64,000 bases of DNA. Origin: Micromonospora nigra (GTDB lineage Bacteria > Actinomycetota > Actinomycetes > Mycobacteriales > Micromonosporaceae). The number at the start of each line of letters is the position of its first letter. Within the stretch, counting starts at the first letter, position 1. Below, piece by piece: positions 7,579 through 15,216 of the stretch. The translations under genes were made by a program, and so were the position numbers. A model generated the notes under the pieces. It saw only the letters and a program-made list of their open reading frames with translations, made no database searches and was not told the DNA's origin. The DNA lies in contig NZ_FMHT01000003.1 in the NCBI RefSeq assembly GCF_900091585.1, positions 5,323,501 to 5,387,500 of the forward strand, given 5' to 3'.

Positions 7579-8916
7579 GTGCCCGCGACCCGCGCGCCGG
7601 CCACCACCGAACCGGCCGGTCCCGCACCGCCCGCCCCGCCCGCACCCCCGCCCCCGCCCCGCCTGCCGTTGTGGCCGCTGGTCCTGATGTTCGGGCTGGT
7701 GCCGCTGTGGTGGCTGGCCGGGGCGTTCTACCTGGGCTGGCCGCTGCTCGGCGCGTTGCTGTTCGCGCTGCTGGTCGTCCGGGGCCGGGTGCCGCTGCCG
7801 CCGGCCGCGGGGATCTGGCTGCTGTTCCTGGCGGTCGTGATGGTCAGCGCCACCCAGTTGGGGTCCGCGGCCTCGCTGCTCACCTTCGCGCTGCGGCTGG
7901 CGTTCTACCTGACCGCGATCGTGGTCGGTGTCTACGTCTGGACGGTGGCCCGGGAGCGCCCCGACCAGGTCACGGTGCTGCTGCCGCTGTGCGCCTTCTG
8001 GCTCGGACTGGTCGTGCTGGGTTGGCTGGGCGTGCTGGTTCCCCGCTTCGCGTTGACCACCCCGGTGGAGGTGCTGCTGCCCGGCGGGGTGGCCAACACC
8101 CCGTTCATCCGGGACATGGTCCACCTCACCACCGCCGAGTACAGCGAACGCTCGCTGAACCCGATCTACCGCCCGGCCGCGCCGTTCGCGTACACGAACA
8201 ACTACGGCAGCGCGTACGCGATGACTCTGCCCTGCGTGGTGGCCTTCACCATGCTGCGCCGCAGCGGTCCGCTGCGCCTGGCGCTGCTGGTGTCGCTGCC
8301 GCTGTCGTTGCCTCCGGCGTTCCTCACCCTCAACCGGGCGATGTTCCTCAGCCTCGGCGCGGGGCTGGCGGTGCTCGGCGTGCGGGCGGCACTGCGCGGC
8401 AACGTGCGGGTCGCCGCGTCCATCGTCGGGGTGGTGGTGCTCGGCGGTCTGGCCACCCTGTTCATCCCGATCACCGAGCTGATCGGCAACCGGGTCGAGT
8501 CCAGCGACACGAACACCGACCGGCTCTCCCTCTACGCGGAGGTGCTGCGTCGCGTGCAGGATTCGCCCTGGCTCGGCTACGGGGCGCCGGTCAACGTCGA
8601 CACCGTCACCGCCCAGGCACCCATCGGCACGCAGGGGCAGCTGTGGATGGTGCTGTTCAGTCACGGCGTACCCGCTCTGCTGTGCTTCCTCGGCTGGTTC
8701 GTCGCCGCCGCGTTCGTCTGTGCCCGGGCGACCTCGGCCGCCGGTCAGTGGCTGTCGGTGGTGCCGGTGATCTGCCTGGTGCAGATCCCGTTCTACGGGA
8801 TGGCAAACCAGAACCTCGCGGTCGCGTTCTTCGCGGTCTGCTTCGCCATGGCGCTCACCGAACGCGAGACCCGGCTGCGGGCCACCGCCCGGCCGAGGAC
8901 GGCGGTGCCAGCGTGA
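7579..8916 (+). CDS. O-antigen ligase/polymerase (Wzy-like) membrane protein
   Basis: 445 aa with a GTG start 3 bases after the previous stop. After a Pro-rich cytoplasmic tail (~residues 1-32) there are roughly 11 hydrophobic helices and one large external loop (~175-215). Features of the Wzy_C/O-antigen ligase group: the TLNRAMFLSLGAGLAV segment and, after a loop, GYGAPVNVD...GTQGQLWMVLFSHG, resembling the conserved loop of these enzymes. It would join lipid-linked repeat units into polymer, or ligate polymer, on the outer face of the membrane. Its stop overlaps the flippase start by 4 bases. Confidence 0.8.
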   Translation: MPATRAPATTEPAGPAPPAPPAPPPPPRLPLWPLVLMFGLVPLWWLAGAFYLGWPLLGALLFALLVVRGRVPLPPAAGIWLLFLAVVMVSATQLGSAASLLTFALRLAFYLTAIVVGVYVWTVARERPDQVTVLLPLCAFWLGLVVLGWLGVLVPRFALTTPVEVLLPGGVANTPFIRDMVHLTTAEYSERSLNPIYRPAAPFAYTNNYGSAYAMTLPCVVAFTMLRRSGPLRLALLVSLPLSLPPAFLTLNRAMFLSLGAGLAVLGVRAALRGNVRVAASIVGVVVLGGLATLFIPITELIGNRVESSDTNTDRLSLYAEVLRRVQDSPWLGYGAPVNVDTVTAQAPIGTQGQLWMVLFSHGVPALLCFLGWFVAAAFVCARATSAAGQWLSVVPVICLVQIPFYGMANQNLAVAFFAVCFAMALTERETRLRATARPRTAVPA

Positions 8917-10514
8917 CCGCCGCCACCCGCCCGCCGGCCGGGGACGGCCCGCCCACCGCGCCGCCCGTGGGCCCGCCCGACGACGGCGCGGCCGAGACCC
9001 GGCGCAGCGCCCGCAGCGGCGTCGCCGGGCTGGTCGGCGCGGCCACCAGCGGCCTGTTCGGGTTCGTCCTGGCCGTCGTCATCACCCGTGGCTACGGCGC
9101 AGCCGGATCGGGTGCCTTCTTCGCCGCGATCGGGGTGGTCACCGTCGCCGCGGCGGTCTGCACCCTGGGCGCGGAGACCGGACTGATGTGGGCGCTGCCG
9201 AGACGCCGCTCCGGCGCGGACGGCGACGCCGCCCGCATCCTGCCGGTCGCCCTGCTGCCGCCGCTGCTCGCGGCGGTGGCGGTGGCCGTGACCGGTGCGC
9301 TCGTCGCGGACTCCGTCGCGCCGGACCTGCTGGGTGGGGCGGGAACGGCCGGCGGGCCGCTGCTCGCGGTCACCTTCGCCGCCGTGCCGGCGGTGGTCGC
9401 GATGAACCTGCTGCTGGCGGCGCTGCGCTGCGTGCGGCCCATCCGGGCGTACGTGGCGGTGCAGTTCTTCCTGCTGCCGGTGGCCCGGCCGTTGCTGGTC
9501 GGCGCGGCGGTGCTCACCGGCGCGGGCTTGCTGACCGGCATGACCGGCTGGCTGGTGCCGGCCGCCGTCGCGCTGCTGGTCTGCCTCGGCCTGGTCGCCG
9601 GGCCGCTGGGCCTCGGCGCGGGGGCCCGGCTGCGGCCGGAACGGGCCGACTGGCCGGCGTTCTGGCGGTTCGCTCTGCCCCGCGCCGCCTCGGCGGCCAT
9701 CGACGCCGGCAGCATGTGGGTGGGGGTGCTGCTCACCTCGGCGCTCGCCGGCCCCGACGACGCCGGCGTGTTCGGTGCGGTGGGCCGCTACATCCTCGCC
9801 GGCCAGCTAGCCATGCAGGGGCTTCGGGTGGCGGTGTCGCCGCAGCTGTCCCGCCTGCTCGGCCGGGGTGAGCGGGCCGCCGCGGCGGCGGTGCACCGGC
9901 AGCTCACCACCTGGGGGCTGGTGCTGTCGTGGCCGGTCTACCTGCTGCTGGCGGTGTTCGGGCCGGCGTTCCTGGAGCTGTTCGGCCCGGAGTTCTCCGC
10001 CGGGGCGGGCGCGATGACGGTGCTGGCGCTGGCGATGCTCGTCAACACCGGGGTCGGTAACGTGCAGAGCCTGCTGCTGATGGGTGGGCGCAGCGGGCTG
10101 CACCTGGCCGGGGCGTCGGCCGGGCTGCTGGTCACCGTGTCCCTCGGGCTGTGGCTGATTCCCGCCCACGGCGCGACCGGCGCGGCGCTGGCCTGGGCGG
10201 CCGGCATCGCCACCGAGAACCTCACCGCGTTCGGCTGTGCCCGGGTCGTGGTGGGCCAGCCGTTGCTCGACGCGGCGCTGGCGCGGGCCGCCGCGGCCAC
10301 CGTCGCCGGGGTGGGCACGGCGGCCACGGCCGGGCTGCTGGCCTCCGGCCGGGGCATCGCCGGCCTGGCGGTGGCGCTGGGCGTGCTCGCCGCCGGCTGC
10401 GTCGGCTTGTTGACGTTGGCCCGGGTGCGGCGCGGCATCCGGGTGACCATGATGCAGATCCGTGGGCGCGGCCCCGGTGGCCTAGCCGCCGACCGGGCCC
10501 ACGACAGTCGATGA
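8913..10514 (+). CDS. Polysaccharide flippase (Wzx/MurJ-like, MOP superfamily)
   Basis: 533 aa from a GTG overlapping the upstream stop (GTGA). About 12-14 hydrophobic helices follow a short polar N-terminus. RSGVAGLVGAATSGLFGFVLAVVITRGYGAAGSGAFFAA is written in the style of the first two helices of PST/MATE-type exporters (GAAGSG-F is a family hallmark), and FGPEFSAGAGAMTVLALAMLVN resembles the second half. It should flip undecaprenyl-linked repeat units to the outer face for the neighbouring polymerase. Confidence 0.82.
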   Translation: MTAATRPPAGDGPPTAPPVGPPDDGAAETRRSARSGVAGLVGAATSGLFGFVLAVVITRGYGAAGSGAFFAAIGVVTVAAAVCTLGAETGLMWALPRRRSGADGDAARILPVALLPPLLAAVAVAVTGALVADSVAPDLLGGAGTAGGPLLAVTFAAVPAVVAMNLLLAALRCVRPIRAYVAVQFFLLPVARPLLVGAAVLTGAGLLTGMTGWLVPAAVALLVCLGLVAGPLGLGAGARLRPERADWPAFWRFALPRAASAAIDAGSMWVGVLLTSALAGPDDAGVFGAVGRYILAGQLAMQGLRVAVSPQLSRLLGRGERAAAAAVHRQLTTWGLVLSWPVYLLLAVFGPAFLELFGPEFSAGAGAMTVLALAMLVNTGVGNVQSLLLMGGRSGLHLAGASAGLLVTVSLGLWLIPAHGATGAALAWAAGIATENLTAFGCARVVVGQPLLDAALARAAAATVAGVGTAATAGLLASGRGIAGLAVALGVLAAGCVGLLTLARVRRGIRVTMMQIRGRGPGGLAADRAHDSR

Positions 10515-10532
10515 AGGGCAGGTGAGGTCGTC

Positions 10533-11435
10533 GTGCCGTCCATCCGGGACCGGGTGAAGCAGCTCGTACCGACCCAGGTGACCAACCGGGTGAAGGAGAG
10601 CCTCGTCGACTACGGGGTGCGCACCAGCGACCGCCGGCCGGTGCCGGACTTCCTCATCATCGGCACCAAGCGGGGCGGCACCACGTCGCTGTGGAACTAC
10701 CTGATCCAGCATCCGCTGGTGCCGCGCCTGTTCCCGGCCTGGAACACCAAGGCCTCCCACTACTTCGAGGAGAACTGGGGGCGGGGCGAGGCGTGGTACC
10801 GCTCGCACTTCCCGACGCAGCGCCAGCGGGCGGCGCTGGAGAGCCGGCACGGCGGCGCGACGCGGGTCGGCGAGGCGGCCCCGTTGTACATGTTCCACCC
10901 GTTGGCGGCACAGCGGGTCTCGGCGCTGATGCCCTCGGTGAAGCTGATCGTGCTGCTGCGCGACCCGGTCGAGAGGGCGTACTCGCACTGGAAGGAGCGG
11001 CGCACCAACGGGGTCGAGCCGCTGGACTTCGCTGCCGCCCTGGCCGCCGAGCCGGAGCGTACGGCCGGCGAACGGGAGCGGTTGATCGCCGAGCCGGAGT
11101 ACTTCAGCGAGGCGTACGACTGGTACACCTACCGGGCCCGGGGGCGTTACCTGGAGCACCTGGAGCCGTGGCTGGAGCGTTTCGACCGGTCCCAGATCCT
11201 GTTCCTGCCCAGCGAGGAGCTGTACCGCGACGCGCGGGCCACCTACCAGCGCACCCTGGACTTCCTCGGCCTGCCCCCGCACGACCTGCCCGACTTCAAG
11301 GTCTACAACGACCGGCGCTCCGCGCCGCTGGAGCCCCAGTTGCGCGCCGAGCTGACCGGGTACTACCGGCCCTACAACGACGCGCTGCGGCAGCGGCTGG
11401 GCATGGACCTCGACTGGCCGGACCGGGCGGCGTGA
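10533..11435 (+). CDS. PAPS-dependent sulfotransferase
   Basis: 300 aa, GTG start behind a GGTGAGG-type site. The 5'-phosphosulfate loop GTKRGGTTSLW (residues ~44-54) and the 3'-phosphate motif LLRDPVERAYSHW (~141-153) are both present, so the PAPS-binding site looks intact. The C-terminal region (SEELYRDARATYQRTLDFLGL) is the usual heparan/bacterial sulfotransferase ending. Lying in the polysaccharide operon and overlapping the next gene by 4 bases, it most likely sulfates the polymer or a repeat-unit sugar. The product would then be a sulfated exopolysaccharide or glycolipid; this is inferred from context. Confidence 0.85.
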   Translation: MPSIRDRVKQLVPTQVTNRVKESLVDYGVRTSDRRPVPDFLIIGTKRGGTTSLWNYLIQHPLVPRLFPAWNTKASHYFEENWGRGEAWYRSHFPTQRQRAALESRHGGATRVGEAAPLYMFHPLAAQRVSALMPSVKLIVLLRDPVERAYSHWKERRTNGVEPLDFAAALAAEPERTAGERERLIAEPEYFSEAYDWYTYRARGRYLEHLEPWLERFDRSQILFLPSEELYRDARATYQRTLDFLGLPPHDLPDFKVYNDRRSAPLEPQLRAELTGYYRPYNDALRQRLGMDLDWPDRAA

Positions 11436-12820
11436 CGGCGGCAGCCACCACGTCGACCGATCCCCGGTCGCGGGCCGACGGGCTGGGCTGGGTGACGCGG
11501 GCGGTCTTCGGCGACGAGCGGATCACGTTGACGGTGGGCGGGCCCCCGCCGGCCGGCCACACCGCCGTGGCCCGGTACGCGGTGGTCCCGTCGCTGGACC
11601 GGGCACGGTTCCTGCTGCCGCTCGGCGCACCCCGGGTCACCGCGGCGGCCCTGCTGGCGTACAACGCGCTGCGCCCGGCGAAGGTGCGCGCGATGCGGGC
11701 GGTGCTCGGCGGGGCGGCCCGGGTCGGCCTGGTCGACCTGGCGCCGTTTCCGACCCTGACGGTGTCGCTGCCCGCCGGGGTGCCGGCCGCCGACGCCCTG
11801 CTGGCGGGCCGGCTCGCGGCGCGGCTCGCCGCCGGGCCGCTGCACGCCGCCTGCGGGGTGCGCCCGCCGGACCCGAACCACAAGCCGACCCTGCAACTGT
11901 TCGACGCGACCGGCCGCCCGCGCGGCTACGCCAAGATCGGCTGGAACGACGCCACCCGCGCCCTGGTGACCGCCGAGGCCGCGGCGCTGCGCGAGCTGCC
12001 CGGGGTGTCCGGGGTGGCCGACCATCCCGTCGCGCCCCGGCTGCTCGCGGAGGTCGTGGAGCGGGACCGGGCGGTGGCGGTGGTGGAGCCGCTGCCGCCG
12101 ACGGTGCGCGGAGTGCCGGTCACCGAACCGCCCGACACCGGGGCGCTGCTCGCGGTGGCCCGCCGGGGCCGGCCGCCGGCGCCGGCCCGGCCGCTCGCCG
12201 GGTCGCCGTTCCTGGCCCGGCTGGCCGCCGAGGCGCAGCGCGCCGCCGATCCCGCGAGGGCGCAGCAGGGTGGCGGGGCCGACTCCGCCGGAAGGCAGCA
12301 GGATGGCGGGGCCGACTCCGCCGGAAGGCAGGACGGTGGCGCCGCCGACTCCGCCGGGGCGCAGCGCGATGACGGAGCCGGCGCCGCCGGGGCCCGGGTG
12401 GTCGCCGCCGTGGCAGCGTTGGCGCGACGGCACGGCGCAACGGCCGTGGAGTTCGGACACTGGCACGGCGACTGGGTGCCGTGGAACCTCGGCCGGCACG
12501 CGGGCCGGCTGGTCGCCTGGGACTGGGAACACAGCGGGCCGGACGTGCCGGTGGGCTTCGACCTGGCGCACGACGCGTTCCAGCGGTCCCTGGTGCTGCG
12601 CGGCGAACCGGCCGCCACGGCGGCGGGGGCGGCGGACGCCCAACTCGCCCGGCTCGGTGGCCGGCTGGGGCTCGACGAGGCCGCGTGCCGACTGGTGGTC
12701 GACGCGTACCTGGTCGAGATGTGGCTGCGGACGTGGCGGCTGGCCGCCGCGGGTGCCGGCTGGAATCCCGCCCTGCATCCCGCCCTGTTGGACGTCGTCG
12801 AGAAACGACATAACGGGTGA
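11432..12820 (+). CDS. APH/choline-kinase-like phosphotransferase in polysaccharide operon
   Basis: 462 aa, GTG start overlapping the sulfotransferase stop. Residues ~1-180 are unfamiliar. From ~165 on, signs of a kinase lobe appear (a Lys in GYAKIGWND, then VVEPLPP). The C-terminal part carries HGDWVPWN (the HxDxxxxN catalytic loop) and VAWDWEHSG (metal-binding DxE), so the phosphotransfer site appears intact. Between the lobes sits a low-complexity Asp/Ser/Ala/Gly/Gln segment made from 33-bp DNA repeats. The substrate is unknown; with its neighbours, phosphorylation of a sugar, lipid carrier or polymer is more likely than drug resistance. Confidence 0.65.
   Translation: MTAAATTSTDPRSRADGLGWVTRAVFGDERITLTVGGPPPAGHTAVARYAVVPSLDRARFLLPLGAPRVTAAALLAYNALRPAKVRAMRAVLGGAARVGLVDLAPFPTLTVSLPAGVPAADALLAGRLAARLAAGPLHAACGVRPPDPNHKPTLQLFDATGRPRGYAKIGWNDATRALVTAEAAALRELPGVSGVADHPVAPRLLAEVVERDRAVAVVEPLPPTVRGVPVTEPPDTGALLAVARRGRPPAPARPLAGSPFLARLAAEAQRAADPARAQQGGGADSAGRQQDGGADSAGRQDGGAADSAGAQRDDGAGAAGARVVAAVAALARRHGATAVEFGHWHGDWVPWNLGRHAGRLVAWDWEHSGPDVPVGFDLAHDAFQRSLVLRGEPAATAAGAADAQLARLGGRLGLDEAACRLVVDAYLVEMWLRTWRLAAAGAGWNPALHPALLDVVEKRHNG
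12268..12362 (+). repeat. ~33-bp in-frame tandem repeat inside the kinase-like gene
   Basis: About three imperfect copies encode GGADSAGRQQD, GGADSAGRQD and GGAADSAGAQ. Shared DNA words are GGCGGGGCCGACTCCGCCGG and GAAGGCAG. The repeats lie between the two kinase lobes and stay in frame, so they look like an expandable linker. Confidence 0.75.
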
Positions 12821-12940
12821 GGCATCCCGGCGCGGGGCGACCCGCTGCCGGAGAGTGACGACAGATCTGCTGGTCGTGACGGGCGTCGATGGATGGCGGC
12901 CGCGCGGCGCACCTACCCGCCACGAACGGAGCTCGACCCG

Positions 12941-12969
12941 CCGGCCGGTCACCAGTGTCCACCGGCCGG
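12941..12969. other. Perfect 9-bp inverted repeat between the kinase-like and Alg14-like genes
   Basis: CCGGCCGGT and ACCGGCCGG are separated by 11 bases in the 211-bp gap that splits the polysaccharide operon. It could be a weak terminator or an operator for the second half. No T-tract follows. The rest of the gap shows nothing else recognisable. Confidence 0.3.
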
Positions 12970-13031
12970 GGAACGTGTGGTCTGCTGCTGCGTGGCACCG
13001 ACCTGAAGGCCAAGCGAACGTGGGGAGTCGC

Positions 13032-13514
13032 GTGGACGTGAACAACGAGCAACCCGGGGACCGTCCGGTCCTGCTGCTGGTCGGGTCCAGTGGTGGGCAC
13101 CTGGCCCAACTGCTGGCGCTGCGGCCCTGGTACGAGAGGCATCCGCGCTGCTGGGTCACCTTCGACACCCCGGAGGCGGTGTCGCTGCTGGCCGGCGAGG
13201 AACTGGTTCCGGCACACCACCCGACCACCCGAAACGTGCCGAACCTGCTGCGCAACGCGGTGCTGGCCTGGCGGGTGCTGCGCCGGCGCCGGATCGCCGC
13301 GGTGGTCACCACCGGCGCGGGAGTCGCGGTGCCCTTCGTCGTGCTGGCCCGGCTGCGCGGCGTCCCGACCGTCTACATCGAGGTCTACGACCGCATCGAC
13401 ACTCCCACGCTGACCGCCCGACTCTGCCGGCCGTTCCTGTCCGCGATGCTCGTGCAGTGGGAGGAACAGCGTCGCCAGTACCCGGAGGCGACCGTCGTGG
13501 GGACGCTGCTGTGA
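13032..13514 (+). CDS. Alg14/PssD-like membrane subunit of a two-part glycosyltransferase
   Basis: 160 aa from a GTG 4 bases after GGGGAG; a longer open frame upstream runs through the kinase-like gene and is not used. VLLLVGSSGGHLAQLLAL near the N-terminus is the hallmark GSGGH motif of Alg14/PssD/EpsF proteins, and PTVYIEVYDRIDTPTLTARL is the family's second conserved block. In this family the protein anchors and activates a separate catalytic subunit (Alg13/PssE type), which is encoded by the next gene with a 4-base overlap. Together they would add a nucleotide-sugar-derived residue to a lipid-linked acceptor. Confidence 0.85.
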   Translation: MDVNNEQPGDRPVLLLVGSSGGHLAQLLALRPWYERHPRCWVTFDTPEAVSLLAGEELVPAHHPTTRNVPNLLRNAVLAWRVLRRRRIAAVVTTGAGVAVPFVVLARLRGVPTVYIEVYDRIDTPTLTARLCRPFLSAMLVQWEEQRRQYPEATVVGTLL

Positions 13515-14179
13515 ACGGCGAGGCCACGACCCGGCGCGAGGCCCACGCCGCCGGGCAGCCGCCGCGCCTGCCGGCCCAGCGGGGCCCCGACGGAGTGACC
13601 CGCACCAGCGTCCTGGTCGCCGTCGGCACCGACAAGCACCCCTTCGTCCGACTCGTCGACTGGCTCGGCGGCTGGCATCCGACGGTCGCCGACCGGGTGG
13701 CGCTCACCGTGCAGCACGGCCACACCCCGGCCCCCGGCCTGCCCGGTGCGGTGCCCTTCCTCGGCCACGACGAACTCCAGTCGGCGATGGCGGGTGCCGA
13801 TCTGGTGGTCTGCCACGGCGGCCCGGCCACCATCCTGGAGGCCCGCCGGCACGGCCGCCTGCCCATCGTGGTCCCGCGCGACCCGGCGCACGGCGAGCAT
13901 GTCGACGACCACCAGCAGTTGTTCGCCCGCCGTCTCGGCGAGGCCGGCATGGTGGCGCTCTGCGAGACCAGGCAGGCGCTGCTGGACACCCTCGCCACCG
14001 CGCTGGCCGACCCGGCCCGGTTCGACGTGACCGTCGACGCCGCCACCGAGGCGGGCCGGCACGCGGCGGTGCGCCGGGTGGGCACGATCGTGGAGGAACT
14101 GGTGGCCGCCGCCGAGTCGCGGCGCCGTCGACCCTGGTGGCGGGCGCGGGCCGGCCGGAACGGAGAGCACAGCCGATGA
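13511..14179 (+). CDS. Alg13/PssE-like catalytic subunit of a two-part glycosyltransferase (GT28-type)
   Basis: 222 aa with a GTG overlapping the preceding stop. After a ~30-residue polar leader, TSVLVAVGTDKHPFVRLVDWL matches the start of Alg13/PssE proteins (VTVGT-x-x-x-F). ADLVVCHGGPATILEARRHGRLPIVVPR (~108-135) is the donor-sugar site typical of GT28/MurG-type enzymes, followed by HVDDHQ. Paired with the Alg14-like subunit, it probably transfers a hexose or uronic acid during repeat-unit assembly. Its end overlaps the GT2 gene by 4 bases. Confidence 0.85.
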   Translation: MNGEATTRREAHAAGQPPRLPAQRGPDGVTRTSVLVAVGTDKHPFVRLVDWLGGWHPTVADRVALTVQHGHTPAPGLPGAVPFLGHDELQSAMAGADLVVCHGGPATILEARRHGRLPIVVPRDPAHGEHVDDHQQLFARRLGEAGMVALCETRQALLDTLATALADPARFDVTVDAATEAGRHAAVRRVGTIVEELVAAAESRRRRPWWRARAGRNGEHSR

Positions 14180-15096
14180 CGACCTTCCCCAGCGTGAGCG
14201 CCGTGGTGCCCACCCGGGACCGCCCCGAACTGCTGCGGGCGGCGGTCCGGGCGATCGTCGGCCAGGACTATCCGGGCGAGGTCGAGGTGGTCGTCGTGTA
14301 CGACCAGTCCGAGCCGGACGACTCCGTCGCGGAGCTGTCCGCGCCGGGACGGCCGGTGCGGGTCGTGCGCAACACCCGCACCCCCGGCCTGGCCGGGGCC
14401 CGCAACTCGGGGGTCCTGGCGGCGACGGGTGAACTGGTGGCCTTCTGCGACGACGACGACGAGTGGCTGCCCGGCAAGCTGCGCGCCCAGGCCGGAGCGC
14501 TCGCCGCCGCCCCCGGTGCGCAGTTCGTCAGCTGCGGCATCCGGGTCAGCTACGACGGGCACACCGTCGAGCGGGTGCTGACGCGCGCCTCGATCAGCCT
14601 GGCCGACCTGCTGCGCGACCGGATGACCGAGCTGCACCCGTCGACGTTCCTGATCCGGGCCGCCGCGCTGCGGGACGGCTTCGGGCTGGTCGACGAGGAG
14701 ATTCCCGGCAGCTACGCGGAGGACTACGAGTTCCTCCTGCGGGCCGCCCGCAGCGCCCCACTGGTCAACCTGGCCACCCCGTACGTGCTGGTGCGGTGGC
14801 ACAAGCGGTCGTACTTCGCGCAGCGGTGGGACACCATCTCCGAGGCGTTGCAGTGGTTGTTGGAGCGCTATCCGGAGTTCGTCACCCAGCCGGCGGGGGA
14901 GGCCCGGGTCGCCGGCCAGATCGCGTTCGCCCGAGCCGCCTCGGGGGACCGCCGGGGCGCGGTGCGGTGGGCGCGGCGCACCATCCGGCGCAATCCCCGC
15001 GAACCCCGCGCGTACCTGGCACTGGCGGTCGCCGGGCGGGTCGTCCGGGCCGACGCGGTGCTGCGCACCCTGCACAAGCGGGGCCGCGGCATCTGA
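14176..15096 (+). CDS. Family 2 glycosyltransferase
   Basis: 306 aa, ATG overlapping the upstream stop, with CGGAGAG in front. The GT-A fold is clear: SAVVPTRDRPELLRAAVRAIVGQDY at the N-terminus, VVVVYDQSEPDD, GARNSGVLAATGELVAFCDDDDEW with the metal/nucleotide DxD motif (~residues 94-98), and ESYAEDYEF-like GSYAEDYEFLLRAA as acceptor/base region. It would add a sugar to the growing repeat unit at the cytoplasmic membrane. It is the last plus-strand gene of the polysaccharide cluster. No priming phosphoglycosyltransferase was seen in the window, so that step must be encoded elsewhere. Confidence 0.9.
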   Translation: MTTFPSVSAVVPTRDRPELLRAAVRAIVGQDYPGEVEVVVVYDQSEPDDSVAELSAPGRPVRVVRNTRTPGLAGARNSGVLAATGELVAFCDDDDEWLPGKLRAQAGALAAAPGAQFVSCGIRVSYDGHTVERVLTRASISLADLLRDRMTELHPSTFLIRAAALRDGFGLVDEEIPGSYAEDYEFLLRAARSAPLVNLATPYVLVRWHKRSYFAQRWDTISEALQWLLERYPEFVTQPAGEARVAGQIAFARAASGDRRGAVRWARRTIRRNPREPRAYLALAVAGRVVRADAVLRTLHKRGRGI

Positions 15097-15216
15097 CGGC
15101 GGCGCACGACTGCGACGCCGCGGCTGGCCGCCGGCCGGCACACCCCGGCCGGGGCCAGCGTGGACTGTCCGCCCCGCCGACCGGAACGACCCCGGTCGGC
15201 GGGGCTGCCCCGGGGA

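Noticed and set aside
12270..13031. Long 5' extension of the Alg14-like gene
   Set aside because: The extension runs through the kinase-like gene in another frame; the family begins at VLLLVGSSGGH, just after the GTG at 13032.
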